A DNA stretch of 64,000 bases, taken from the NCBI GenBank assembly GCA_964545045.1, contig CAZJEN010000014.1:1-64000 (forward strand), in the 5' to 3' direction. Positions 53,343 through 62,745 of the stretch are shown here, piece after piece. How positions within the stretch are numbered: position 1 is the first letter of the stretch; every line of letters starts with the position of its first letter. A model generated the notes under the pieces. It was not told where the DNA came from and made no database searches. It saw only the letters and a program-made list of their open reading frames with translations. The DNA comes from SIG307 sp964545045 (GTDB taxonomy: Bacteria > Bacillota > Clostridia > Lachnospirales > Lachnospiraceae). The position numbers were made by a program, and so were the translations under genes.

Positions 53343-55085
53343 TTATCTTCCCGTCTCTACCCGTTCGCAGACTCCGTCTTTCATTTGATACGTATAATCG
53401 CAATAGGTTGACAGAGAAGTCCGGTGAGAAATCAGAAGAATCGTCAGTCCGTCTCTCATACGAAAAATCTGTCGCAATACTTCCCGTTCCGTCTCCTCGT
53501 CCAACGCTGCCGTTGCCTCATCCAAAATCAGCACTTCCGGTTTTCCCAAAATGCCCCTTGCAATTCCCAGACGTTGTTGCTGTCCGCCGGAAAAACGTAA
53601 GCCTTCTCCACCGTATACTTCATCCAACCCCTTCGGAAGCTTCTTCACCTCTTCCGCTATTTGCGCAATCTCCAAAGCCTCCCAAATCCGGTCATCCGTA
53701 TATCCTTTTCTTCCCAAAAGAATATTTTCCCGTATGGTATCATGGAACAGCAATACCTTTTGCGGCACATAACCGATACAGCCCTGCCACTTACGCGCCA
53801 CCTGCTTCATCGGTTGTCCGTCCACCGCAATTTCGCCGGAAACAGGCTCCAAAAGTCCGATGAATAAGTCCGTCAGTGTTGTTTTTCCGATGCCGGAAGC
53901 ACCTTTTAAAAACACCTTTTCGCCTTGTTTTATTTCGAAATCGAGTCCGTCCAGTACCGGTTCATTTTTCCCCGGATAAGCAAAGGATACACCGTTAAAC
54001 TTCACCGAATCCCGGAAAGAGAGCTTTGTATTTTCCTCTTTCTCCGTCTGCTTTTCCTTCTCCAACACATCAAACAATTCCTGGCCCACAGCCTCCAGTG
54101 TCGGAAGATAATAAGAAACCGAGGTAAATAAAGAATTTATGCTGTACGCTCCCGGAAGCATACGAACCAAGGCCACAGCAATCACCGATAACAGTACCAT
54201 ATCTCCGTTTGTTGCGCCGTTTCCGCCGAACAACACCAGTACAACAATCAATACACCGCTTACCAGAATCAATTCCATCAAATTACGAGGCAGGCTGCGA
54301 TACCTGGTCATCTTCAAATCCAGCTCCGCATTTTCCGTACCGACTTCTTTGTAACGTTCTAAAAACTCCGCCTCGCTATGCATAATTTTCACTTCGCGAA
54401 TTCCGTCTACCGGCTGTCTGATGCACCGAATCATTTGTTTATAATACCGGTCCGATATTTTTCCCAGAGCCTCTACCTTCGGCGTAATCAGCCGTTGGAA
54501 CAGCAAAATGGTCACCGCGAACAAGCCTCCGATAATCACCGCCACTTTCCAGTCCATGACAATAATCATCGCCACAATAAACAGCATGTTCAGAAGTTCC
54601 GCCATAAAACGTAACATTTTCTCCAACAAAAGATAAATCTTTGCAATCTGATTGGTAATCATTGCCTGCACTTGGTCCGTCGATGTTTTTAAAAAATACA
54701 AATACGGTTTATGCAACAAATGATGCATCGCCCTGACCGACATCCGATTTCTGTTACGGTTTACAAACTTGCTTTCCTGTAGGGCTACCAAATAGGAAAA
54801 CACGCTCTTTATTACAAACGCAAGTAACACACATATGGTAAGAAAGATTGCCACCTGATTCCGTGTCTTTAGGCCAAACCAGCCGCTGATCGTTTTCATA
54901 TACGGATTTTCCATTAGTTCCTGCATATTCATCAGCTGTGCCATATACGGAATCAACACCGAAATACTGATTAACTGCAGGATTCCTTCCACTACAAACA
55001 GCACACCCAAAACCGCCAGCTCTGCCTTCTGGCGTCGGTCCAAAAACACATTCAGTTTCTTCAATGCCTTTATTTTTTGTATCAT
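53343..55085 (-). CDS. ABC transporter, fused permease-ATPase (PglK/MsbA-like)
   Basis: 580 residues. Six membrane helices (residues 20-320), then the ATPase with Walker A KGASGIGKTT, Q-loop YVPQKVLLFHDTIRENI, signature LRFSGGQQQRLGIARGIL, and Walker B VLILDEATAALD. Length and sequence style match PglK-type lipid-linked oligosaccharide flippases. Surrounded by glycosyltransferases, it probably flips a lipid-linked glycan. The start overlaps the stop of the upstream transglycosylase gene (ATGA). There is no Wzx in this second cluster, consistent with this transporter replacing it. Confidence 0.88.
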   Translation of the reverse strand: MIQKIKALKKLNVFLDRRQKAELAVLGVLFVVEGILQLISISVLIPYMAQLMNMQELMENPYMKTISGWFGLKTRNQVAIFLTICVLLAFVIKSVFSYLVALQESKFVNRNRNRMSVRAMHHLLHKPYLYFLKTSTDQVQAMITNQIAKIYLLLEKMLRFMAELLNMLFIVAMIIVMDWKVAVIIGGLFAVTILLFQRLITPKVEALGKISDRYYKQMIRCIRQPVDGIREVKIMHSEAEFLERYKEVGTENAELDLKMTRYRSLPRNLMELILVSGVLIVVLVLFGGNGATNGDMVLLSVIAVALVRMLPGAYSINSLFTSVSYYLPTLEAVGQELFDVLEKEKQTEKEENTKLSFRDSVKFNGVSFAYPGKNEPVLDGLDFEIKQGEKVFLKGASGIGKTTLTDLFIGLLEPVSGEIAVDGQPMKQVARKWQGCIGYVPQKVLLFHDTIRENILLGRKGYTDDRIWEALEIAQIAEEVKKLPKGLDEVYGGEGLRFSGGQQQRLGIARGILGKPEVLILDEATAALDEETEREVLRQIFRMRDGLTILLISHRTSLSTYCDYTYQMKDGVCERVETGR

Positions 55086-56887
55086 CTGTTTTTCCTCTTT
55101 CCGGTCTCCTGCTCATAACTGATATACGGACAGTAAAACCACTGCTCCCACGGACGGTCTCCGATTTTCGTCATCACCACGCCGTTTCCGAAGCGTTCCG
55201 AAGAAGTACATTCGATCACATTGCCTCCTCCCACATAAACGCCTACATGGTCTTTCATGTACAGACATACACCCGGCAATTCCGGCAATGTATGTATCGG
55301 TCCTTTTCTCTCCGAATGTTCCAACAATCCTTTGCTGTTCCAATCTTTTTCCGCCGAATAATCCGGCAAACCGATACCTCCGAAATAATAAGACTTAATC
55401 AGTCCGCTGCAATCAAATCCCAAAAAGCCCGCATACGGATAGAATTTCTTTGTTTCTTCCACGCGTTCTTTTGTATACCACTCGGAAAAGTAGGTTGTTT
55501 GTTCTTCAATCCGTTCCGCTGTAATATAGGTTCCCATAGCTCCCATTAAATATCTTGTGGTTTGCGGCAACAATCGTTTCACGTATTTCACCAAGCCTCG
55601 TGCCGTACAGACACGTTGCTCCGACTGTCCCAGTACGGTATAAGGCGGAAAGTACCCGGTGGAAAAACGATGTTCTTTTGCCTTACAATTGTCCGGTGTA
55701 ACAAGCAAATCCCCCTGCTGTAATTCATCCTTCCCGCATTGCTCATATAACGGCGCACCGTTTCGTACAAACTCCTGATTCTCTTCCGCAAAACGCTCCA
55801 AAAGGGCCGACGCACTCTTATTCGTCCGCTCTCCGTAAAAAGCAAACCGTATCGGTAACGGATGCCACAAGGCATTCCTGTGATTTTTCAATGTTCCGCC
55901 TACACGAAACCCTCTTCGCAAAAGATACCGGAATATACGCAACAGTTCCTCTTCCGTGAAGCTTTCTCCGTCTCCCGGTATATCCGCAAGTTTCTCGGCA
56001 AAAACAAGTCTTTTGCCTTCTCCTACCGCCTTGGTAAAATAGCGCTTCAACATCTCCGTTGCAAACACATCCGGCGTTTTCGCTTTCCGGTTCACAGAAA
56101 TCAACTGTTCTTTTTCCACATATTGCCGCAAGCGCTTTTCTGATGCCAGTTGATAAGACCGTTCCTCCTCTTCGGAAAGGCACTCTTGTTCCCACAATCT
56201 GCAATAATGTTCCGTCGGCATCTTGGCCAATGTTGCCACGCCGGCCAGCAAATCTCCCGCTCTTCTTGCCGCAAGCTTTGCATTTACTTCCGGATTATAA
56301 CGCCGGGGAGCCGGCAACACACTGGCAAGGGTCACCGCTTCCCACATAGAAAGTTCTTTTGCGGAATGTCCGTAATAATGGCGTGTCGCGGCTTCGATTC
56401 CGTTACACCCCTGTCCGTATTCAATAATATTGACATACAATTCCAGAAGTTCCGTTTTGGAATAATTCTTTTCCAGGCGAAGAACAACCAGCAATTCTGC
56501 CAATTTTCTCGCGTAAATTCTGCGAAACGAAAAGTAAAGATTCTTCGCAAGTTGTTGGGTAATTCCGCTGCCGCCGGTAATAATTTTTCTCCGCTTCACA
56601 TTTAAAGCAAATGCCTTTCTCATTGCCACCACGGAATATCCTTTGTGTTCAAAGAAACGAAAATCCTCCGAAACAACAATCGCTTCCAGAAAAAAAGGAG
56701 CAATTTTATCAATCGTTACATAGTCTTCTCTTGCCCTGATTTCTTCGATATACCGCTTCATGGGACGTTTGCAAACAGCAACCGCATACATCAAAAGTCC
56801 ATGCAGGGTTATCCAAATCACAACCAGCAGCGGTATCACGAAAACACACGCCGCAATACACAGTAACACTATCCATATCGTATCCAT
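55082..56887 (-). CDS. GT51 peptidoglycan transglycosylase fused to NlpC/P60-like peptidase domain
   Basis: 601 residues from the ATG at 56887 (AGGAAG upstream); an upstream GTG is possible. One N-terminal membrane helix (about 4-27), then a complete GT51 domain: AIVVSEDFRFFEHKGYS with the catalytic Glu (E74), GGSGITQQLAKNLYF, and KTELLELYVNIIEYG. After about 230 residues without a recognised domain comes an NlpC/P60-like domain: GFDCSGLIKSYYFGG (C493) and DHVGVYVGGGNVIE (H547). There is no transpeptidase domain. So one protein would polymerise glycan strands and may cleave stem peptides outside the cell. The NlpC/P60 part is closely related to that of the preceding gene. Confidence 0.87.
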   Translation of the reverse strand: MDTIWIVLLCIAACVFVIPLLVVIWITLHGLLMYAVAVCKRPMKRYIEEIRAREDYVTIDKIAPFFLEAIVVSEDFRFFEHKGYSVVAMRKAFALNVKRRKIITGGSGITQQLAKNLYFSFRRIYARKLAELLVVLRLEKNYSKTELLELYVNIIEYGQGCNGIEAATRHYYGHSAKELSMWEAVTLASVLPAPRRYNPEVNAKLAARRAGDLLAGVATLAKMPTEHYCRLWEQECLSEEEERSYQLASEKRLRQYVEKEQLISVNRKAKTPDVFATEMLKRYFTKAVGEGKRLVFAEKLADIPGDGESFTEEELLRIFRYLLRRGFRVGGTLKNHRNALWHPLPIRFAFYGERTNKSASALLERFAEENQEFVRNGAPLYEQCGKDELQQGDLLVTPDNCKAKEHRFSTGYFPPYTVLGQSEQRVCTARGLVKYVKRLLPQTTRYLMGAMGTYITAERIEEQTTYFSEWYTKERVEETKKFYPYAGFLGFDCSGLIKSYYFGGIGLPDYSAEKDWNSKGLLEHSERKGPIHTLPELPGVCLYMKDHVGVYVGGGNVIECTSSERFGNGVVMTKIGDRPWEQWFYCPYISYEQETGKRKNR

Positions 56888-56888
56888 T

Positions 56889-59456
56889 TCAGACTTCCTC
56901 ACAACTTTCCGACACTTCTCGCAACAGCTCGTCCATCACAGGCCGCAACCCGGTACTCCGCCCGGTCATAACCATAAATAACTGCTGCGGCAAAATGTTT
57001 CCGGATAAAAAGTTTCCTTCAATCAAATCCACTCCCGTATCCGTAATTGCCACATCCCAAGCAACAAACGGTACTTCCGGTACATGTTTTGCTGCTTCTT
57101 TTACCAAGGCACAACACTCGTTCCAATAGGGTATCGACACCTTAGAGAATTCCGCACCGGTATCTTTGTGCTTCTGTTCCAATTTCATAGAGAACTTATT
57201 CATTGCTCCACCGGACAAAACCGTTCCGTCTTCCTCCAAATACAGCGTGTAGCTATTCTCACAAAGATCAATCAACGTACCCTTTCTTCCGAAGCGAATC
57301 GAAGAATTCAGCACCACTCTTGCTTCTTTTCCGCATAACAGCGTGTGAATCCGTACCGTACATAAAGAGTCCGGGAATACCGCTGCCAGCGTTTTATGAG
57401 GAACCAGTAACTCTTCCAGCAAAAGCTCCCGTTTACTCTGCCTCCACTGATTGATTAATTCTCTAAGCGCTGTATCTTCCGGAAGTTCACGGTATACCTG
57501 AATTCCTCTTCCTCCGCTCATCCAGGAATCCTTGACAATAAAGCCTTTTTGCCGTTTACAAAACGCAATTACCTGCTCATCCGAAGCATTGGAAAAATCC
57601 AAATACTCACGTTTGATCAGATTGCTCATTCTTGCCATAAAACAGTTTTTATCCGTAAGAATTCTCAAATATCTTTCCTTGTTAATTTTAGCTCCGATTG
57701 CATAATACTGTTCTTCCGACAATAACCGGTCCGTCGTTCCTTTGGCTTCTAATATCCGTCTGGTCAGTTCAACCTCCATGGACACTTGATTTCGGTAGAC
57801 CTGTCGTACTAAATTCTTCATTTCCGACACCACCGGCTTTCCGGTAAATGCAGACACCGTTTTTCCGCACTTTCCGATGCGTTTTATAACCGTTCCCAGC
57901 TTCTTTCCCTTGTTTAATTTTTGTAAGATTACATTCCCTTTTTTCTTCTGTGCCGCCGGCTTTCTCGTCACATTTTCAGTTTCTCTTTTCGGCAATTCAG
58001 GATATTTTACAAGCGGACACATAAACCATCTTGTCCATTCCTGTTGTTCCAGGTCTGCCATCACCACACCGTCACCGAACTTCTCGCTGCGGGTGGACTG
58101 TATCACCTTTCCGTTACCCACGTAAATCCCCACATGTCCCTTCATATAGAGACAAATGCCCGGAAGCTCCGGAAGTGTTTTTATACTTCCGCTTTTTGCC
58201 GAGCAATATAATAATTTTGCAGAATTCCAATCCGTTCCTTCGTCATAATTTTCCACATTTATGCCGCCCCAATAAAAAGACTTTATTAATCCGCTGCAAT
58301 CCGTTCCGTAGCAATCCGTTCCAATATAACTGCGAAGTTCCTCTACCCGCTCCGGCGGATACTGGTTCGGATAACAAGAAGTGACCCGTGCCAATACATC
58401 CTCCGTAATCGGTTCCATCAGCGCCCCGAACATGTATACCGTCTTTTGCTTCAGGCAATACGCAGCATACGCCGCAAGTGCTTCTGCCGTATGTTCCGTA
58501 GCCAGCTCATATGTGGTTTTTCCGGATTCATTCTTTATGACTCTTCTCTCGTCGGTTACTGTCTCCGGACAAAAGAACCGTTCTCCCAACAAAAAACGTC
58601 TATGCTTCAATGCAAATCCGTCAATATTATAACGTGTCACCACAGTATGATCCGCATAGCGTATTACCTCCGTCGGCTTTATCGGACAAAACACCGTAAA
58701 ACCGGATTCAATGATATAGCGATAACGCGGATCCTCATTCTCCCAGCAAAATCCAAATGGCGAAATATAACAATTCGTCTTTCCCACGACCGGCTCAATC
58801 AAACGTTTCCATTTATCCGTATCATACACCACCTTTTCATACGGCGGATCCTGCACTTTAAACCAAATACTGTTATGGGTAAAACTATGGCAGGCAAACT
58901 CGTAACCGATTGCCTTTAAGCGTTCCGCCGCCACCCGTGCCTTCTCCCTGTTTTCTTCCGCATCCTCTTCCCCGTCCGTAAACGGGAATCCAAGAATTCC
59001 TTCATAGCCGGTTACCGCCAAAATCCCTCTTGCACCTTCATGGGAAAAATCCGGATGAGCCTGAATAAAGAGTTCTAAAATCGGCACGGCATCTCCTTCT
59101 TCGGAAATTTCCACCGTACCGTCCGGGCGAACCACCTCGTTTTTAATGACACCGTCCTCATCCACAAACATATTTTTGGCAAACCCGTACCCCTGCATAT
59201 AGCGATAATAATTCACGTCGTCAAAGGAAATCACAAGAGGCTTTTTCCCCTGCGGCAGTACTACCTTTCCATCCAGCCACTCCTTCTGTTTTACCAACAC
59301 ATAGCCTCTCCGATATAAAGACTCCAATATCTTTTTGTATTCCGATGCCGTCATCATCCAGTCATCAAAGCCTTTACAGATCTCTTCTTTCCCGAATGCA
59401 AGCTCCGGATAAAGAATTAAGCTGTGAAAAAAAATATGCGTTAATTCCTGTCCCAT
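56889..59456 (-). CDS. polysaccharide deacetylase / NlpC/P60 / ATP-grasp triple fusion
   Basis: 855 residues. (1) Residues 1-340: deacetylase domain of the clostridial type, with LVISFDDVNYY (D79, D80) and CHSFTHNS (H190, H194). (2) About 360-490: NlpC/P60-like domain, GTDCSGLIKSFYWGG (C387) and GHVGIYVGNGKVI (H441). (3) 575-850: ATP-grasp of the sugar-transfer-associated type, FIVKDSWMSGGRGIQVY (K642), IRFGRKGTLIDLC, and the metal-binding E813-x-N815. A basic Lys-rich linker separates 2 from 3. No signal peptide or membrane helix is visible, although parts 1 and 2 normally act outside. ATP-grasp needs cytoplasmic ATP, so the whole protein may modify a precursor inside. The next gene starts two bases from its stop codon. 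GGAGG supports the start. Confidence 0.87.
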   Translation of the reverse strand: MGQELTHIFFHSLILYPELAFGKEEICKGFDDWMMTASEYKKILESLYRRGYVLVKQKEWLDGKVVLPQGKKPLVISFDDVNYYRYMQGYGFAKNMFVDEDGVIKNEVVRPDGTVEISEEGDAVPILELFIQAHPDFSHEGARGILAVTGYEGILGFPFTDGEEDAEENREKARVAAERLKAIGYEFACHSFTHNSIWFKVQDPPYEKVVYDTDKWKRLIEPVVGKTNCYISPFGFCWENEDPRYRYIIESGFTVFCPIKPTEVIRYADHTVVTRYNIDGFALKHRRFLLGERFFCPETVTDERRVIKNESGKTTYELATEHTAEALAAYAAYCLKQKTVYMFGALMEPITEDVLARVTSCYPNQYPPERVEELRSYIGTDCYGTDCSGLIKSFYWGGINVENYDEGTDWNSAKLLYCSAKSGSIKTLPELPGICLYMKGHVGIYVGNGKVIQSTRSEKFGDGVVMADLEQQEWTRWFMCPLVKYPELPKRETENVTRKPAAQKKKGNVILQKLNKGKKLGTVIKRIGKCGKTVSAFTGKPVVSEMKNLVRQVYRNQVSMEVELTRRILEAKGTTDRLLSEEQYYAIGAKINKERYLRILTDKNCFMARMSNLIKREYLDFSNASDEQVIAFCKRQKGFIVKDSWMSGGRGIQVYRELPEDTALRELINQWRQSKRELLLEELLVPHKTLAAVFPDSLCTVRIHTLLCGKEARVVLNSSIRFGRKGTLIDLCENSYTLYLEEDGTVLSGGAMNKFSMKLEQKHKDTGAEFSKVSIPYWNECCALVKEAAKHVPEVPFVAWDVAITDTGVDLIEGNFLSGNILPQQLFMVMTGRSTGLRPVMDELLREVSESCEEV

Positions 59457-59492
59457 CGTTTACCGTCCTCCTATCAATTCTCGTCGGTTCTT

Positions 59493-60515
59493 TTAGCGTC
59501 GAAACCTATAATACACCTTCTGCAAGTAATCATGTCCGAACCTCTTTATCCGATAAAGCGTCTTTATCCATCCGTATTTTCTTTTCTCCAGTAATGCTGT
59601 CACAATACGTGCAAACCCGTCCATCTCTTTCCTTTGCATGGCACAAACCGAAAAATAAGGATGTATTCTCATGATATTACATAAACGTTCCCACTCCGTC
59701 GCATTCCACTGTTTCTCATTCGCATGATTCAGTGCCAGTAAAATGCCCCGGGCAAAAAAGAATGCCGTACATGCTTCGGAATACCCGCACACTCCTATCA
59801 TATCCCGATATTCCTTAAAGATTGCAAGCTGCTTTTCCCAAATATCTTTATGGTTTTTTGACGTCAGCGACTGTCCGCTTTCCTCATAAAAATATAGGGG
59901 TTCCTTCACAAAATCGATTCTTTTGCACCGGGAAACATATCGGATGTTAAACATGGTATCCTCCCCGTGCTCCAGGTTTTCAGGAAACGTAATTCCGTAT
60001 CTTCGAAGAATCTCCCCGCGATACAATTTCCCCCATACCGTAGGAATATGTTGGTTTTTGTACCACTCTTTCAAAAACACTTCCCTTGCTTTTTGAGAAA
60101 CGACCGCCCCTTCATAGGGTTCGCCAAACATATAACGATTCTTCCCTATCACCTTACAAAACCCGGAAATCACCCAGTCCGCATCCTGCCGTTTTCTGCC
60201 TTCCGTCAGTTTATCGATATAATCGGGAGAAACATAATCATCCCCGTCGCAAAACGCAATGTAGACACCTTGTGCCGCTTCCAAGCCTTTGTTACGTGCC
60301 GCTGCCACACCTTTGTTTTCCTGCGTGATAAAACGAATCTGGTCATCTTGCTTTGCTACCTTCCGAATTTCCTCTGCCGTACCGTCTGTAGAGCCGTCAT
60401 CAATTACGATAATCTCCAAACTCGGATAAGTCTGCTTACAAAGGCTTGCAAGACACCGCCGGATTTTGGATGCCACATTATACGCCGGCACAATCACAGA
60501 CACAAGCTCCGTCAT
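59493..60515 (-). CDS. glycosyltransferase family 2
   Basis: 340 residues, GT-A: VSVIVPAYNVASKIRRCLAS, IIVIDDGSTDGT, AFCDGDDYV (metal-binding DGD). A C-terminal extension of about 110 helical residues is usual for GT2 enzymes of capsule and teichoic acid pathways. AAGGAG precedes the ATG; three bases separate it from the polymerase-like gene. Confidence 0.9.
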   Translation of the reverse strand: MTELVSVIVPAYNVASKIRRCLASLCKQTYPSLEIIVIDDGSTDGTAEEIRKVAKQDDQIRFITQENKGVAAARNKGLEAAQGVYIAFCDGDDYVSPDYIDKLTEGRKRQDADWVISGFCKVIGKNRYMFGEPYEGAVVSQKAREVFLKEWYKNQHIPTVWGKLYRGEILRRYGITFPENLEHGEDTMFNIRYVSRCKRIDFVKEPLYFYEESGQSLTSKNHKDIWEKQLAIFKEYRDMIGVCGYSEACTAFFFARGILLALNHANEKQWNATEWERLCNIMRIHPYFSVCAMQRKEMDGFARIVTALLEKRKYGWIKTLYRIKRFGHDYLQKVYYRFRR

Positions 60516-60518
60516 ACT

Positions 60519-61655
60519 TTACTCCTTCCATACCTCGCGCCGTTCCCGGTCGCATAACAAATATGCCATTGCAATCGGAACCCAGAACTGATAACTCATT
60601 TGGGATTCTACCATTGCACAGATAAAAGCCATTCCCAGCCAGGCTCTTCCCGCATTATTCCGCAGCCGTAGCAATAAATACACAAATACTCCCACCAAAA
60701 ACAGCACTCCGATGATTCCTGTCGCCACATAAATATCTACAAAACAGTTATGTGCACCGTAACCGTTCCCGGTCATCTTTTGAAAGTAACCGAAGCCTTT
60801 TCCGAACACTTCGCTTCCTTTCGTCAGTTCAACTCCGGTTTTTGCCAAAACCTCTCTGGAACTGAAAAACGTATAGCTTTCCACGGACAACAAACGCTCC
60901 CGATACCGCCCCTGCAGCAAAAGAAGCCCCACTGCCGCGCACAAATTACTCAGCACAATGTACACATATAGTTTATCGAAGTCTTTTTGCTTTATGATTT
61001 GGATTACCCGGTCAACCAACAACAATGCCATCGGTAACAAAATGCTTAAAAAGCCTCCGCGAGACATCGGATAAATTCCCGCATAAACCAGTATCGCCAG
61101 CTCCGTCGCATATATCAGCTTCTCCGGCTTTCGTTTTCTTTGAAACAACTGGTCCATACAAATCAACGAACCGGGTGCAATCAAATACGGCACTGCATTT
61201 TTGTTAATTTCCACAGTAAACAGCTTCATCACATTGCTATCCGGCAAAGACGGCAACGGATTGGAGCACAGTACCACCACCGCCAACACAAGGGATGCCG
61301 CCTTCAGCATCCGGAGCATATAGCGATACTCCTCTTTTTCGTAGCTGCAAACACAAATGCATACCGCATACAGAATATTGGCGCAAAACGAAATAGTATT
61401 CAACCACTGATGATCGCTCGCAAAGAAAGAACGAAGCATACAATACGCCCCAAATGCAATCAGTCCGCCGCAAAACAGATCAATTCGTATATTTCTTTTC
61501 TTTCGGAGTATATCTGCCGCACATCCGCAAACAACAATCGGTTTTATAAAATTCGTAATTCCGTCCGGTAATACCCAGACAAACGTAAATCCGATGATCC
61601 AACTCCATGTCAACAGGTGGAGAAATATCCCCTGCACTCTTTTGTTACAATTCAT
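60519..61655 (-). CDS. O-antigen ligase/polymerase-like membrane protein
   Basis: 378 residues with about ten membrane helices. The large outer loop carries VESYTFFSSREVLAKTGVEL and ends in GYGAHNCFVDIYVATGIIG, the H-N-x(5)-Y-x-x-G-type motif of the Wzy/WaaL family. It would polymerise or ligate the glycan of this second cluster. The ATG overlaps the upstream glycosyltransferase by 11 bases and has only a weak ribosome site, consistent with coupling. Confidence 0.82.
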   Translation of the reverse strand: MNCNKRVQGIFLHLLTWSWIIGFTFVWVLPDGITNFIKPIVVCGCAADILRKKRNIRIDLFCGGLIAFGAYCMLRSFFASDHQWLNTISFCANILYAVCICVCSYEKEEYRYMLRMLKAASLVLAVVVLCSNPLPSLPDSNVMKLFTVEINKNAVPYLIAPGSLICMDQLFQRKRKPEKLIYATELAILVYAGIYPMSRGGFLSILLPMALLLVDRVIQIIKQKDFDKLYVYIVLSNLCAAVGLLLLQGRYRERLLSVESYTFFSSREVLAKTGVELTKGSEVFGKGFGYFQKMTGNGYGAHNCFVDIYVATGIIGVLFLVGVFVYLLLRLRNNAGRAWLGMAFICAMVESQMSYQFWVPIAMAYLLCDRERREVWKE

Positions 61656-62745
61656 ATAATTTCACCAACTTCTTTGCCTCTGTCGCACTGTCATATCCGC
61701 ATTCCGTCACCGTCTTATCCCACGATTTTCTTGTGCCTTGCGGACGCTTTCCCAGTTCCGTAATTACCTCTGCCCATTCTTCTGCCGCGCCGAGTTTCAT
61801 TCTTCTTACGTTTTCCGGAATCAGAACCGCTTCCTCCGGAACCCGGTCCGAAATCACTACCTGCAGACCCGCCGTCTGTGCTTCTATCACGGAAATCCCC
61901 AAGCCTTCATATAAGGACGGCAACACAAAAACGTCCATCATCTGCAAATAATCATTTACATTCGCAATATTCTTTAAAAATACAACGGATGCCTCCACTC
62001 CTTTTTCTTTTGCATAGAGCTTCAGTTTTTCTTCCAGGGAACCTTCCCCGATGATAAAAAGTACCGCGTCCGTCCGTTTTCTTACATCACAAAAAACATC
62101 CAGTAAAAAGAAGTGATTCTTTTGCTGTTCCAACCGTCCCACCGTTCCGATTACCGGCACATCCGATACCCGGTACTGCGCCCTGAGCCCTTCACGTACC
62201 TGCTCGTTATAAACAAATTTTGAAACATCGATGGCATTCCGTACCTGTTCATAGGGTTTCTTTCCGAACATCCACCTTCCGGCTGCTGCGGAACATGCCA
62301 CCCGTTTTGTCGCAAGTCTCCCGAGTCTTGCACGATTTAAGTAATGCAAGCCTTTATAAAGAGATTTTTCCGGATGTGTATTGTGGCTATGCAAAATCCG
62401 AATCGTGATTCCGTACTTTTTGGCCAGCCTTAACGGCAACAGATACAACAAGCTGTTGGCATGTACATGAATCGCCCGGTATTCGGTTCCGTGTTCCTTA
62501 AAAAAGCGTTTCATACACCGGTAATTCTTCCGAATGTGTTTCGGAAACCCGGGAGTTTCAATCACTTTGCCTCCGCGCATTCGTATCTCTTCCGCCACTT
62601 CCGGAAGATTTTCGCCGCGGGTCATAACATCAAATACAATCCCGCTTTTCTCCACTTCCCGGAACATGTTGAAAAGGAAAATTTCCGCGCCTCCGCGCCG
62701 TAAGTGTCCCAGCACATGCAATATCCTTTTATTTTCTTTGTTCAC
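61645..62745 (-). CDS. glycosyltransferase family 4
   Basis: 366 residues. HVLGHLRRGGAEIFLFNMFR is the acceptor-loop signature, IHVHANSLLYLLPLRLAKKYG and HSHNTHPEKSLYKGLHYLNR the middle, and FVLPSLYEGLGISVIEAQTAG the E-x7-E donor site. GTG start overlapping the stop of the upstream gene. It resembles the EpsF/CapM-type transferase at 18615-19715, so the two clusters share an ancestor for this step. Confidence 0.88.
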   Translation of the reverse strand: MNKENKRILHVLGHLRRGGAEIFLFNMFREVEKSGIVFDVMTRGENLPEVAEEIRMRGGKVIETPGFPKHIRKNYRCMKRFFKEHGTEYRAIHVHANSLLYLLPLRLAKKYGITIRILHSHNTHPEKSLYKGLHYLNRARLGRLATKRVACSAAAGRWMFGKKPYEQVRNAIDVSKFVYNEQVREGLRAQYRVSDVPVIGTVGRLEQQKNHFFLLDVFCDVRKRTDAVLFIIGEGSLEEKLKLYAKEKGVEASVVFLKNIANVNDYLQMMDVFVLPSLYEGLGISVIEAQTAGLQVVISDRVPEEAVLIPENVRRMKLGAAEEWAEVITELGKRPQGTRKSWDKTVTECGYDSATEAKKLVKLYEL

